Below, piece by piece: positions 9,100-18,593 of a stretch of 64,000 nt of DNA (the stretch's first letter is position 1; each line of letters starts with the position of its first letter). The notes beneath the pieces were generated by a model, which made no database searches, had not been told where the DNA came from, and was given only the letters and a program-made list of their open reading frames with translations. Both the position numbers and the translations under genes were made by a program. Origin of the DNA: Bacteroidaceae bacterium (GTDB lineage Bacteria > Bacteroidota > Bacteroidia > Bacteroidales > Bacteroidaceae); assembly GCA_017651315.1 (NCBI GenBank), contig JAGCDE010000005.1, positions 62,001 to 126,000 on the forward strand, given 5' to 3'.

Positions 9100-10398
9100 A
9101 TGACAGATTTTGTAGAAGAACTTACGTGGAGAGGTATGGTTCACCAGATGATGCCTGGTACCGATGATCTCCTCAAGAGGGAGCAGGTCACAGCTTACGT
9201 GGGATTCGACCCCACGGCAGACTCCCTTCACATAGGACATTTGTGCAGTATTATGATTCTGCGTCATTTCCAGAGGTGCGGACACAAACCTATGGCTCTC
9301 ATAGGCGGTGCGACGGGAATGATAGGTGATCCGAGCGGCAAGTCACAGGAACGTAACCTTCTGAACGAGGAGACCCTGCGACATAATGTGGAGTGCATCA
9401 GAAAACAGCTTGCCAAGTTTCTGGATTTTGACAGCGATGTCCCGAATAAGGCTGAGCTTGTAAATAATTATGACTGGTTGAAGGATCTTTCCTTCCTGGA
9501 TTTCTCCCGTGACATCGGGAAGCATATCACTGTGAACTACATGATGGCCAAGGACTCCGTCAAGAAACGTCTGAACGGCGAGGCAAGGGACGGACTCTCA
9601 TTCACAGAGTTCACATACCAGTTGCTTCAGGGCTATGACTTCCTGTATCTTAATGAACATAAGAACTGTAAGCTTCAGATGGGAGGGGCGGACCAGTGGG
9701 GTAATATAACCACGGGTGCCGAGCTTATCAGGCGTATCAACGGTACAGAGTGTTTTGCGCTTACCTGCCCCCTCATAACCAAGTCTGACGGAACCAAGTT
9801 CGGAAAGACCGAAGGTGGGAATGTATGGCTGAACCCTGAATACACGTCGCCTTACAAGTTCTATCAGTTCTGGTTGAACGTGAGTGACGAGGATGCCCGT
9901 CGTTACATCAGGATATTCACCAATATCAGCAGGGAGGAGTGCGAGGAGCTCACAGCCCGTCATGAGGCTGAGCCTCATCTGCGCCTGCTTCAGAAACGTC
10001 TTGCCAAGGATGTAACCTGCATGGTTCACAGTGTTGAGGATTATGAGGCGGCAGCATCTGCCTCCGACATACTGTTCGGAAACAACAGTTCTTCGGACCA
10101 GCTTAAATCGATTGATGAATCAACCCTTCTCTCTGTTTTCGACGGTGTGCCCCAGTATCGCTTCGGCCGTAACCGGTTAAACGAACAGATTAAGGCTTCG
10201 GATTTTCTCACAGAAGTATGTCCGGTGTTCTTTTCCAAGAGTGAGGCCCGTAAGATGATGCAGGGCGGCGGAGTTTCCATCAACAAGGAGAAGACATACG
10301 ATCACTCACGTGTGTTTACTGAGGCTGACCTGATAGACGGCCGGTACATTCTCTTGCAGAGAGGCAAGAAGAACTACTATCTTCTGATAGCGGAATAA
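9100..10398 (+). CDS. tyrS: Tyrosyl-tRNA synthetase
   Basis: A 432-aa class I tyrosyl-tRNA synthetase, which charges tRNA-Tyr with tyrosine. The HIGH signature ([16 protein letters not shown]) follows the tyrosine-binding [13 protein letters not shown]; the KMSKS-like loop reads [23 protein letters not shown] is the typical substrate-pocket motif. A C-terminal S4-like RNA-binding domain is present ([17 protein letters not shown]). I place the start at ATG 9100 because the promoter occupies 9048-9079; a longer in-frame start at 9043 would lie upstream of the transcription start. Confidence 0.97.
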   Translation: MTDFVEELTWRGMVHQMMPGTDDLLKREQVTAYVGFDPTADSLHIGHLCSIMILRHFQRCGHKPMALIGGATGMIGDPSGKSQERNLLNEETLRHNVECIRKQLAKFLDFDSDVPNKAELVNNYDWLKDLSFLDFSRDIGKHITVNYMMAKDSVKKRLNGEARDGLSFTEFTYQLLQGYDFLYLNEHKNCKLQMGGADQWGNITTGAELIRRINGTECFALTCPLITKSDGTKFGKTEGGNVWLNPEYTSPYKFYQFWLNVSDEDARRYIRIFTNISREECEELTARHEAEPHLRLLQKRLAKDVTCMVHSVEDYEAAASASDILFGNNSSSDQLKSIDESTLLSVFDGVPQYRFGRNRLNEQIKASDFLTEVCPVFFSKSEARKMMQGGGVSINKEKTYDHSRVFTEADLIDGRYILLQRGKKNYYLLIAE

Positions 10399-10410
10399 CG
10401 GATTTTGCAC

Positions 10411-10418
10411 TATCTTTG
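10411..10418 (+). promoter_or_regulatory. -7 box of tRNA-Gln promoter
   Basis: TATCTTTG matches TAnnTTTG and lies 39 nt before the tRNA 5' end, just after the tyrS stop. A convincing -33 TTTG at the usual distance is not visible. Confidence 0.5.
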
Positions 10419-10456
10419 CATCCGGATTCCGGATACTGTCCGGTTTGAATGGCCAT

Positions 10457-10527
10457 TGTCGTATGGTGTAATGGTAGCACAACAGGTTTTGGTTCTGTTT
10501 GTCCTGGTTCGAATCCGGGTACGACAG
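10457..10527 (+). tRNA. tRNA-Gln (anticodon TTG)
   Basis: A complete cloverleaf can be folded. The acceptor stem TGTCGTA (10457-10463) pairs perfectly with TACGACA (10520-10526), followed by a G discriminator. The D-loop segment is GTAATGGTAGCAC. The anticodon stem ACAGG/TCTGT encloses loop TTTTGGT with anticodon TTG at 10489-10491. The T arm is CCTGG-TTCGAAT-CCGGG. CCA is not encoded. It reads CAA glutamine codons, and CAG by wobble. A strong terminator follows immediately. Confidence 0.95.
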
Positions 10528-10531
10528 CTTG

Positions 10532-10560
10532 AAAAGAGACTTTCCGAAGTCTCTTTTCTT
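10532..10560 (+). terminator. Terminator after tRNA-Gln
   Basis: A perfect 11-bp stem, AAAAGAGACTT (10532-10542) with AAGTCTCTTTT (10547-10557) and loop TCCG, followed by a T-rich tail. It begins 4 nt after the tRNA. Confidence 0.9.
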
Positions 10561-10722
10561 TCTTTCCGGTATTTTTGGAACATTTTTTCAAACAATGCCC
10601 TACAGATACTTGTAGTTGGGTTTCTTGGTTTAAAATTTAATCTATTTGAAACATTTGTTGATGACTCCGGCCTATTTTTCACCTTCAACGGTCCAAAAGT
10701 TAATTTCTATGGGACGTGAATG
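10561..10722. other. Intergenic stretch with no recognised gene
   Basis: AT-rich sequence between the tRNA terminator and the next promoter. Short open frames here have no recognisable features, and I see no hairpin or repeat of note. Confidence 0.5.
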
Positions 10723-10754
10723 TTTGGCCGGCTCGCCGGACAGGCGTAATTTTG
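10723..10754 (+). promoter_or_regulatory. Strong promoter upstream of a putative small RNA
   Basis: TTTG (10723-10726), exactly 20 nt, then TAATTTTG (10747-10754): an ideal Bacteroidota promoter. It points into a stretch with no coding gene for more than 300 nt, and the transcript would meet a strong hairpin about 85-105 nt after its start. Confidence 0.75.
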
Positions 10755-10760
10755 CAGCGT

Positions 10761-10878
10761 AAGTTTTCATGCACATATTTGGTTAGTAATTGACTTTCGT
10801 GAATGATTCTTCTTGTGTCTGTGAAGATACAGGGGAAACGGATAAGGGGCTGCAGCGTGCGGCCCCTTGCTCTTTTAT
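10761..10878 (+). ncRNA. Candidate small RNA (about 118 nt)
   Basis: The unit is bounded by an ideal promoter (10723-10754) and a GC-rich terminator hairpin. The hairpin is AAGGGGCTGCA (10844-10854) with TGCGGCCCCTT (10858-10868), closed by a GCG triloop and one T-G wobble, followed by CTCTTTTATTTT. An internal stem TCTTC/GAAGA (about 10809-10826) can form. No open reading frame in it looks like a gene. I do not recognise a known RNA family; it could be a trans-acting sRNA, a 6S-like RNA or a long leader of the downstream operon. Ends are predicted to within a few bases. Confidence 0.5.
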
Positions 10879-11021
10879 TTTGCCGGATGTCAGCTTTTTT
10901 CCTCAAGCACCGTGTGTCTGCGGATTCCGGATCGTCCTGTTTTCCGCCGTTCAGAAAATTTTTTTTGTGTCCGGACGTGAAATTTTTATTAATTAATAGT
11001 ACGCGCAAACAAAATATTCGT

Positions 11022-11029
11022 TAACTTTG
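11022..11029 (+). promoter_or_regulatory. -7 box for the GH43-FAS1-SusCD operon
   Basis: TAACTTTG matches TAnnTTTG, 57 nt before the GH43 start codon, within an AT-rich leader. No clear TTTG at -33, which may mean activator dependence. Confidence 0.55.
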
Positions 11030-11085
11030 ACCGCTTTTGAGTGTTTTTAAGGGCATAATTACAAAAAATATTAACCAAAAGTCTT

Positions 11086-12114
11086 ATGAAGAAACGTTAT
11101 CTCTTCCCTGCTGACTACATGGCTGACCCGTCTGTCCATGTCTTTAACGGCAGGGTTTACATCTATCCTTCTCATGACTGGGAATGTGAGAATGTCGAGA
11201 ATGACAATGGCGACCAGTACGTGATGAAGGATTACCACGTGCTCTCCACAGATGACATCATGAACGGCGAGGTTGTTGACCATGGAAAGGTTATCGGTCT
11301 GGAGGATATTCCCTGGGCCGGCCGTCAGCTTTGGGACTGTGATGTCCAGGAGTATGAAACCGAAGTTCCGACCAATGCCGAGGAACAGGCTCAGGGTCTT
11401 GGTTTCAGCAAGAAGGTGAAGCGTTACATAATGTATTTCCCCATGAAGGACCGCAATGATGTTTTCCATTGGGGAACAGCTGTCGCCCAGCGGCCTGAAG
11501 GTCCTTTCATTCCGAATCCCGCACCCGTGGCAGGCAGCTACAGCATTGACATGTGTGCATTCCGCGACGATGCCGACGGTGAGGTTTACGTATATTTCGG
11601 CGGTCTGTGGGGCGGTCAGCTTCAGCGCTATAAGGACAACATCCATCTTGAGACTCCGTATCTTCCCGAAGGCAAGGAGGACGCACTGCCCAGCCGTTGC
11701 GTACGCCTTACTAAGGACGGCCTTAACTTTGCCGAGGCGCCACGTCCTGTCCTGGTCGTGGACGGAAACGGCAACCCTCTCAAGGCCGATGACCCCCACC
11801 GTTTCTTCGAGGCCTCATGGATGCACAAATACAATGGCAAATATTACTTCTCATATTCAACCGGTGACAGTCATCTGCTGTGCTATGCAACAGGCGACAA
11901 CCCTTACGGCCCGTTCACATATCAGGGTGTGATCCTCACTCCTGTCGTGGGCTGGACAACCCATCATTCTATAATTGAATATAAAGGTAAATGGTATCTG
12001 TTCCATCATGACAGTGTTCCTTCAGGCGGCAAGTCATGGCTGCGCAGTCTGAAAGTCTGCGAAATCGAGTATGACGCCGAGGGGCACATCAAGACCATTG
12101 AGGGGATGGATTGA
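11086..12114 (+). CDS. Glycoside hydrolase family 43 enzyme without signal peptide
   Basis: A 342-aa five-bladed beta-propeller of GH43 (arabinofuranosidase/beta-xylosidase clan). The three catalytic positions are visible: general base Asp14 (YMADPSVHVF), pKa-modulating Asp155 (SYSIDMCAF) and general acid Glu242 (HRFFEASWMHKYNGKYYFSYS). The late HHSIIEYKGKWYLFHHDS carries the conserved His. The N-terminus is MKKRYLFPADYMADP with no hydrophobic segment, so unlike the other GH43s here it appears cytoplasmic. That is odd for the first gene of an operon of outer-membrane proteins. The FAS1 gene follows after 52 nt. The exact specificity cannot be read from sequence. Confidence 0.88.
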   Translation: MKKRYLFPADYMADPSVHVFNGRVYIYPSHDWECENVENDNGDQYVMKDYHVLSTDDIMNGEVVDHGKVIGLEDIPWAGRQLWDCDVQEYETEVPTNAEEQAQGLGFSKKVKRYIMYFPMKDRNDVFHWGTAVAQRPEGPFIPNPAPVAGSYSIDMCAFRDDADGEVYVYFGGLWGGQLQRYKDNIHLETPYLPEGKEDALPSRCVRLTKDGLNFAEAPRPVLVVDGNGNPLKADDPHRFFEASWMHKYNGKYYFSYSTGDSHLLCYATGDNPYGPFTYQGVILTPVVGWTTHHSIIEYKGKWYLFHHDSVPSGGKSWLRSLKVCEIEYDAEGHIKTIEGMD

Positions 12115-12166
12115 AGGCGATCAAGAGGATTTTCAAGAATTCAACAATAAACAAATAACCTGTTAA

Positions 12167-15100
12167 ATGAAAAAAAACAATTTTCGAGAAAAGCGTACTC
12201 GTATCCTCGGATTCGCTTGTCTTGCAGTAGCAGTCGCTTCCGGCATCTCATCATGCCGTGACTACGATCTCGACAAGAGGACTCCCGAATGGCTCGGTAC
12301 CAGTATCTACGAGACCTTGGAAGAGGGTTTTGTGAGTGAAGACGGTAAGGACTATACCGGCAAGTTCACTACTTTCGTGAGGTTGATTGATGACCTCGAC
12401 TACACCAACGTGTTGGCGAAGACCGGTAGTAAGACACTCTTTGTGGCCGATGATGACGCTTTCGAGCGCTTCTATGCCAAGGGAATCTTCAGGAAGGCCG
12501 ACGGTTCTCCGGTCAGGAACTACGATGAACTGAGCCTTGCCCAGAAAAAGATGCTTATGAACGGCGCCATGCTGAACAACGTCTATCAGGTGGCCATGCT
12601 TTCAAGCAGCCAGGGACCCACAATCGGTGACTGTATGAGAAGGATATCTTCCATATCCATCTATGACTCTGTCCCGGTGATGAAACCCTCGGAAATGCCT
12701 ACGACCAAGCATTGGAAGTACTACAGGAACCAGGATCACGGATTTGCCGTTCTTCAGGACGGAACCAACAAGCCTATGGTCATGTTTGTCAACAAGTTCC
12801 TGACCGCCAAGAAGATTACGGACGATGACTACGATTTCCTCTTCAACCAGGGAGTCTATGATCCGACCGGTCAGAAACCGGGGCGCAAGTCGAAGGACGC
12901 AAGCGTGAACGGCGTACGTATCGAAACCCAGAACAAGAAGTGCTTCAACGGATTCATCCACGTTATGGAGGATGTAATCTATTCGCTTCCCAACATGGCC
13001 GAGTACATTGCCACAACAGACAAATCCAAGGTCTTCAGTTCCATCATGGACCGTTACAGTGCACCTTATTATAGTGCGGCCCACACTGATGAGATCAAGC
13101 GCCTCAAGAGCATCGGTGCCCTGAACATTGCAGACGAGGCCATCGACTCTGTCTTCCAGAAGCAGTACTTCTCACAGCGCAGCCAGGGTAACTCCACCGT
13201 CTCCACCACACCGGACAGGCAGGTGGTTGCCAAGGATAACCTGCTCAAGTTCGACCCGGGGTGGAACACCTATTATTCATCCACTTCGTCAACCACCACT
13301 GCCAACGTGGCCCTTCAGCAGAACATGGGTGTGATTCTGGTCCCCACGGATGATATCCTTCTCAGCTGGTGGGTATCGGGTGGCGGTAAGGCCCTCAAGC
13401 AGAGATACGGTCGTCTGGCAGGTAACCCCACCAATGCCGAGGAGTTGATCTACGATATGGACAGTGTACCTGACAATGTGATCATCAAACTGTTGAACAA
13501 CAATATGCTCAATTCGCTCGTAGGTTCTGTGCCGAGCAAGTTCAAGAACGTTCTGAACGATGCCAATGACCCGATGGGTATTGAGCCCGATCATGTTACT
13601 GACGTGGAGATGTGCTGCAACGGTGCGGTCTATTTCACTAAGGTGGTGTTCAGTCCGACAGCCTATCGTTCAGTGTCCTATCCTGTTCTCGTGAACGAGA
13701 AGCTCAAGATATTCAACTGGGCCATCAACGAACTCGAGTTCGATGCATATCTCAACTCAATGGTCGCCACATACAGCTTCTTCGTTCCCGAGTCAAGCGA
13801 CAATGGATCGACCGACGAGAAGCTCCAGAACAAGATGATCTATATCGACCCTGTTTCATACGGTCAGGCTTATCTGAACGGCGGACTGCTCCGCGCGTTC
13901 GTGTTCGAGTATGACGATCGTCAGAAGACAGTCCAGGCCAGGATATATCCCTATGACCCCAAGACCGGTACAATCGACGTGAGCGGAACAGGCTCCACTG
14001 CCTCGTCCGACCAGATCAGGGACCGTCTTGAGGACATTCTTGACTACCATGTTATAATAGGTGACGTGGAGGAGATCGATCCGGAGACCGGCACCTCTTA
14101 TAATTATTTCCAGACCAAGGGTCGTGGTACAATCTATTTTGACTGGAATCCTGCCGACAAGAACGCCGGTGAAGGGCAGACTCTTTTAAGTAAGGTGAAA
14201 GGCAGCTATCAGGTGGAGACCGAGAGAATCGACACTCTGGAGACCCAGACCATCACCATCAAGACCCGTTACAACCAGGCCAGTCTCAAGAAAGACCCGA
14301 CATCGACCACTGACGGTAACGGTAGGACATACGTCATTGACAAGCCTTTGCTCACCGCAAGACTCAGTCTGTATGACATCCTCTCCGATGAGGTCAACTA
14401 TCCTGAGTTCCATGAGTTCTTCGAACTTATGTCGCATGCAGGTGTGAACAACGTAGGTCTCTTCTCCCAGAACATGAACAAGCATGCCACGGGAAGCATG
14501 AACCTGACCACTCTCAACACCTATCATTATACAGTATATGTTCCTACTGAAAAGGCTTTGAAGGATCTGTACAAGAGCGGACGTCTCTTCACAATCGGGA
14601 TGATCGATTCCATCAAGACCACCTATGATGAGAACATAGACGATGTCGAGACGAACAAGACCAGCTATGACAAGATCTGGAACATGTTTGAGAACTATCA
14701 TCAGTTCGTGCAGGGTACGGCCGATGACTTCGAGGTTACCGACTCCGTATTCCGCAACACTCCGTGGTTCAGCAAATACACAGCAAAGCTGGAGAAGCAG
14801 ATTACCGATTTTGTCAAATATCATATTCAGGATAACTCGGTTTATGTCAACGGTAAATTTACTATCGACTTGAGGGAGAATCCTCTCGGCGAGGCAAACT
14901 ATGAGACCGCTTACATGAATGACAACGCCCAGTTCGTCAAGCTGAGTGTCAAGTACGACCATGCCCGCAACAAGATTTTCGTTATTGACACTGAGACAGA
15001 CAAGGCCCTCAGGGCTAATCCCGCGTACGTATCTGCTCCGACGGACGAGAAGATCAAGATGAGGGAGGCGGCTGCCAAGATCGTTGATCCCGCAAAGGCC

Positions 15101-15250
15101 GTCAGCGTAAGCGGCAAGCCTCTTTACAACATCATGTGCCGTGAGTATGAGTACGATAACGCAAGTGTCGGAAGCGCCACTCAGATAGAGACCTCCTCAT
15201 ACGTGGTCATACATCTCATCGATGGTACTTTGAACAATGGTGATTTCTGA
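12167..15250 (+). CDS. Large fasciclin (FAS1)-domain lipoprotein
   Basis: A 1027-aa lipoprotein with lipobox Cys30 (ASGISSC) followed by an acidic RDYDLD, which resembles the Bacteroidota surface-export signal. FAS1 modules are recognised by their 'h-h-V-P-T/D-x-x-x-(F/L)' boxes. I count four: SKTLFVADDDAFERFY (about 89-103), GVILVPTDDILLSWW (about 386-400), YSFFVPESSD (about 536-545) and YTVYVPTEKALKDLY (about 788-802). FAS1 domains mediate adhesion or protein and glycan contacts in other organisms; their role beside SusC/SusD is unknown. Its SusC partner starts 24 nt after the stop. Surface exposure is inferred. Confidence 0.85.
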   Translation: MKKNNFREKRTRILGFACLAVAVASGISSCRDYDLDKRTPEWLGTSIYETLEEGFVSEDGKDYTGKFTTFVRLIDDLDYTNVLAKTGSKTLFVADDDAFERFYAKGIFRKADGSPVRNYDELSLAQKKMLMNGAMLNNVYQVAMLSSSQGPTIGDCMRRISSISIYDSVPVMKPSEMPTTKHWKYYRNQDHGFAVLQDGTNKPMVMFVNKFLTAKKITDDDYDFLFNQGVYDPTGQKPGRKSKDASVNGVRIETQNKKCFNGFIHVMEDVIYSLPNMAEYIATTDKSKVFSSIMDRYSAPYYSAAHTDEIKRLKSIGALNIADEAIDSVFQKQYFSQRSQGNSTVSTTPDRQVVAKDNLLKFDPGWNTYYSSTSSTTTANVALQQNMGVILVPTDDILLSWWVSGGGKALKQRYGRLAGNPTNAEELIYDMDSVPDNVIIKLLNNNMLNSLVGSVPSKFKNVLNDANDPMGIEPDHVTDVEMCCNGAVYFTKVVFSPTAYRSVSYPVLVNEKLKIFNWAINELEFDAYLNSMVATYSFFVPESSDNGSTDEKLQNKMIYIDPVSYGQAYLNGGLLRAFVFEYDDRQKTVQARIYPYDPKTGTIDVSGTGSTASSDQIRDRLEDILDYHVIIGDVEEIDPETGTSYNYFQTKGRGTIYFDWNPADKNAGEGQTLLSKVKGSYQVETERIDTLETQTITIKTRYNQASLKKDPTSTTDGNGRTYVIDKPLLTARLSLYDILSDEVNYPEFHEFFELMSHAGVNNVGLFSQNMNKHATGSMNLTTLNTYHYTVYVPTEKALKDLYKSGRLFTIGMIDSIKTTYDENIDDVETNKTSYDKIWNMFENYHQFVQGTADDFEVTDSVFRNTPWFSKYTAKLEKQITDFVKYHIQDNSVYVNGKFTIDLRENPLGEANYETAYMNDNAQFVKLSVKYDHARNKIFVIDTETDKALRANPAYVSAPTDEKIKMREAAAKIVDPAKAVSVSGKPLYNIMCREYEYDNASVGSATQIETSSYVVIHLIDGTLNNGDF

Positions 15251-15274
15251 TATTAACCAGCAGACTAATTGACG

Positions 15275-18200
15275 ATGAAACAGATAAAGAATATAATTTT
15301 GAGAGGAGCCGCCGTTCTGGCTCTGACCTCCATTCCGGGCTTTCTGTTCGCTCAGAACGCCGGTGACATTATCAGCGGTGTCGTTCTGGACAGTGAAGGC
15401 CCGATGATGATGGTTAACGTTACAGAGAGGGACGCCTCCAACCGTATCGTGGCTCATGCCGTCACCGATATGGAGGGTCAGTTCTCATTCAAGCTGGTCA
15501 ATCCGAAGGACAGGCTGCAGATTTCATACGTAGGTTATGAGACTGTCGATATTCCCTTCAACAAGACCTATTTTGAAATTACCCTGAAGGATATCGCTGA
15601 GATTCCTGAGGTTGTCATCAAGGCCGAGCGTACAGTCGGCGGTTCAGGTCTTCCTATTCCTCTTCGTGAACAGTCATCGGCTATCCAGACCATCGACATG
15701 GAGGATCTGGAGGGTCTCGGTGCAACTACGATCGATGAGGCTCTGCAGGGTCGTGTGTCAGGACTTGACATCGTGTTTGACTCAGGTAACCTGGGTGCCC
15801 GTTCCACCATGCACCTCCGTGGTGTATCGACCATGAGCGGTGACTCCAACCCGCTTATCGTTGTAGATGGCAACATCTTCGATATCGACAGGAACCTCGT
15901 GAACAATTTCGACTTCCAGAACGATGCACAGAATGACGACAAGGTGTCCGAGCTTCTGAACATCAATCCTGAGGATATAGCCAGCATCTCCATACTGAAG
16001 GATGCCGCCGCCACAGCCATCTGGGGTGCCCGCGGATCCAACGGTGTCATGGAGATCAAGACCAAGCGTGGTGCCAAGGGTAAGACCCGTGTGCAGTACA
16101 CCTACCGTATCAACGGTGACTGGCAGCCGGACGGCTACAAGCTGCTCAACGGTGACCAATATACCATGTTCATGAAGGAGTCGTTCTTCAATCCTGAGCT
16201 GAGTGACGCCGCCGCCGATATCATCGAGCTGAACTATGACCCCACCTTCTCGGAGTACGAGATGTACAATGACAATACCGACTGGGTGTCTGCGGTAAGG
16301 AAGCTCGGTATCCAGCAGGCTCACAACGTTTCCGTATCCGGTGGTGGTGACAAGGCCAACTTCCGTATATCAGCAGGTTTTGATGACCAGACCGGTTCCG
16401 TGATAGGCCAGAAGATGAAGCGTTTCACAACCCGTGTGGCATTCGACTACTTCGTTTCCGACCGTATCAAGGTTGTCACCAACTTCAGTATGGTCTATAA
16501 CAGGAACAAGAGGAACAACTCCAGTATAAACACCGCAATGAAGATGATGCCTAACCTGGCCATCTACTATCAGGATGCCAACGGAGAGTCAACCGGAGAG
16601 TACTACCACATGCTCGCCACCGCTTCGAGCGAGCTCCCGCGCAACACCAATCCTCTTGCCGAGGCTGACGAGAAGGAGAATTACAGCACCTCATTGAATG
16701 TCAATCCTGAGTTCCAGATGGTTTACCAGCTGTTAGGACTCGATAACGACCAGACTAAGCTGACATACGACGGCCGTATCACATTCAGTGTCCAGAACAG
16801 CGATGATGACAATTACAGTCCTGCGAGTCTTGCACGTAACGGTTGGGCTGACAACAGTGCCAACCAGACCTCTGGCAATTTCAACAAGAGTTCCAACGTC
16901 ACCACGACCCACCAGCTGACATTCATCCCCCATTTCAAGAGAGAGGGACACTCCGTGATGTCCATGGTCAGGTTCCAGGTGTCGAGCAACAACAACAAGG
17001 GACAGAGCAACAACTCCAGCCAGCATCCTTCCCGCATCAAGCTTGCCGATGGTGAAGGTAAGATTGGCGATATGCGTACCAGTGCCGGTCAGGGCCGAGG
17101 CGTGAACGGTGTGTTCTCGATTCACTACTCCTTCAGGAGCAAGTATTCAGCCGACTTCACGTTACGTGCCGACGGTAGCACCAAGTTCGGTGACAACAAG
17201 CGTTGGGGTCTGTTCCCCGCATTGTCAGCCCGTTGGAACATCATCGATGAGGATTTCATGGAGACAATCCGTGACTCCGGTTACCTCACCATGCTCTCCG
17301 TGCGTCCCAGCTGGGGTATTACAGGTAACGCCCCCGGACAGGGTGACCTCTATTACAGCAAGTATTCAACCGGTGATCCTTACTTAGGCATCTCCACTAT
17401 CTATCCTTCGAATATCCGTCTGAGCAACATGCAGTGGGAGCAGAAGGAGTCATGGAACCTCGGTTTTGACTTCGGTTTCTTCCATGACAGGTTGAGTGCC
17501 AGTGTGGACCTTTACACTGCAACCGTCACCAAGATGCTGACATCACCTTATTATATTCCCACATCTTCCGGTTTCGAGAATCTGGGAGTTGTCAATGACG
17601 GTTCGATGAAGAATACCGGTTGGGAACTTCAGGTGAATGCCAACAGGCTTATCTCCAAGGGCAAGTTCAGTCTGAGCGGTAACATCTCGTTCGCTGACAA
17701 CTCTAACCAGATCCTTGAGATGAACCCCATCATGCTGGACCGTAAGAATCCTGATTTCGATTTCAGGAACGAATCAAACTATCTGCCGTATGTGGCTCTC
17801 AAGAACGCTTTCGGCTCCATCTACGGTTTCAAGTATGACGGCGTATATCAGTACAGTGATTACTCTGAGGTCGAGGATCCCGGCGTAAGCGGTCCCAACG
17901 CTCCTGTGGTCAAGGATGTTGACGGCAACGTCATCCTCAACTCAAAGGGTCGTGCAAAACCCATGATGTTCGCCTATGGCAACACCGCTGAGTACGAGTT
18001 TGTGGGTGGTGACGCAAAGTATGTTGACATAAACAATGACGGTAACATCAATGAACTTGATATCGTTTATCTTGGAAGTTCGCTTCCAAAACTGAACGGT
18101 GGTTTCGGATTCTCCATCAACTACGGACGTTTCTCATGGCGTAACCAGTTCAACTTCCGCTATGGCAACAAGGTCATCAACCAGGGCCGCAGAAGTGCTG

Positions 18201-18574
18201 AAGCCATGTACAATACCGACAATACATCGGCAGCCATCAACTGGAGATGGCGTGTCGAGGGTGATGATACCGATATGCCGAGAGCTCTCCATCAGTACGG
18301 ATTCAATTCACTTCCGAGTGACCGTTTCGTTGAGGATGGTTCATTCCTCCGCTGGAATTCATGCTCGTTCGGTTACTCTATTGATCCCAAGTATGTCAAG
18401 AAACTGGGTATCAATAACCTGTCGTTCAACCTGAACCTGAACAACATCCTTGTTCTCACCAAGTATTCAGGTATGGATCCTGAAATCGGATACGGCGGTA
18501 TGGGTGTGGCAACCGATAACAGCCAGACACCGCGTCCCAAGCGTTTCACGTTTAACGTATCATTACAGTTCTAA
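15275..18574 (+). CDS. SusC/RagA-family TonB-dependent outer-membrane transporter (pair 1)
   Basis: A 1099-aa SusC-like transporter. It has a signal peptide (ALTSIPGFLFAQ), an N-terminal carboxypeptidase-regulatory-like domain (GDIISGVVLDSEGPMMMVNV to ISYVGYETVDI), a plug with the classic ISILKDAAATAIWGARGSNG motif near residue 240, and a long 22-strand barrel ending in an aromatic (FTFNVSLQF). SusC barrels import oligosaccharides with a SusD lid using TonB energy. ATG at 15275 is preferred over TTG at 15269. The SusD partner begins 19 nt downstream, so this is a tight operon. Confidence 0.96.
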   Translation: MKQIKNIILRGAAVLALTSIPGFLFAQNAGDIISGVVLDSEGPMMMVNVTERDASNRIVAHAVTDMEGQFSFKLVNPKDRLQISYVGYETVDIPFNKTYFEITLKDIAEIPEVVIKAERTVGGSGLPIPLREQSSAIQTIDMEDLEGLGATTIDEALQGRVSGLDIVFDSGNLGARSTMHLRGVSTMSGDSNPLIVVDGNIFDIDRNLVNNFDFQNDAQNDDKVSELLNINPEDIASISILKDAAATAIWGARGSNGVMEIKTKRGAKGKTRVQYTYRINGDWQPDGYKLLNGDQYTMFMKESFFNPELSDAAADIIELNYDPTFSEYEMYNDNTDWVSAVRKLGIQQAHNVSVSGGGDKANFRISAGFDDQTGSVIGQKMKRFTTRVAFDYFVSDRIKVVTNFSMVYNRNKRNNSSINTAMKMMPNLAIYYQDANGESTGEYYHMLATASSELPRNTNPLAEADEKENYSTSLNVNPEFQMVYQLLGLDNDQTKLTYDGRITFSVQNSDDDNYSPASLARNGWADNSANQTSGNFNKSSNVTTTHQLTFIPHFKREGHSVMSMVRFQVSSNNNKGQSNNSSQHPSRIKLADGEGKIGDMRTSAGQGRGVNGVFSIHYSFRSKYSADFTLRADGSTKFGDNKRWGLFPALSARWNIIDEDFMETIRDSGYLTMLSVRPSWGITGNAPGQGDLYYSKYSTGDPYLGISTIYPSNIRLSNMQWEQKESWNLGFDFGFFHDRLSASVDLYTATVTKMLTSPYYIPTSSGFENLGVVNDGSMKNTGWELQVNANRLISKGKFSLSGNISFADNSNQILEMNPIMLDRKNPDFDFRNESNYLPYVALKNAFGSIYGFKYDGVYQYSDYSEVEDPGVSGPNAPVVKDVDGNVILNSKGRAKPMMFAYGNTAEYEFVGGDAKYVDINNDGNINELDIVYLGSSLPKLNGGFGFSINYGRFSWRNQFNFRYGNKVINQGRRSAEAMYNTDNTSAAINWRWRVEGDDTDMPRALHQYGFNSLPSDRFVEDGSFLRWNSCSFGYSIDPKYVKKLGINNLSFNLNLNNILVLTKYSGMDPEIGYGGMGVATDNSQTPRPKRFTFNVSLQF

Positions 18575-18593
18575 CGTTTAAAGAGAGTACAAT

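Noticed and set aside
10790-11024. Short overlapping frames in the intergenic region before the GH43 gene
   Set aside because: They span the hairpin of the putative small RNA and the next promoter, and their translations show nothing protein-like.
14186-14962. Antisense frames opposite the FAS1 genes (also 21609-22421)
   Set aside because: No promoter or family feature; low-complexity Val/Leu/His-rich translations typical of shadows.
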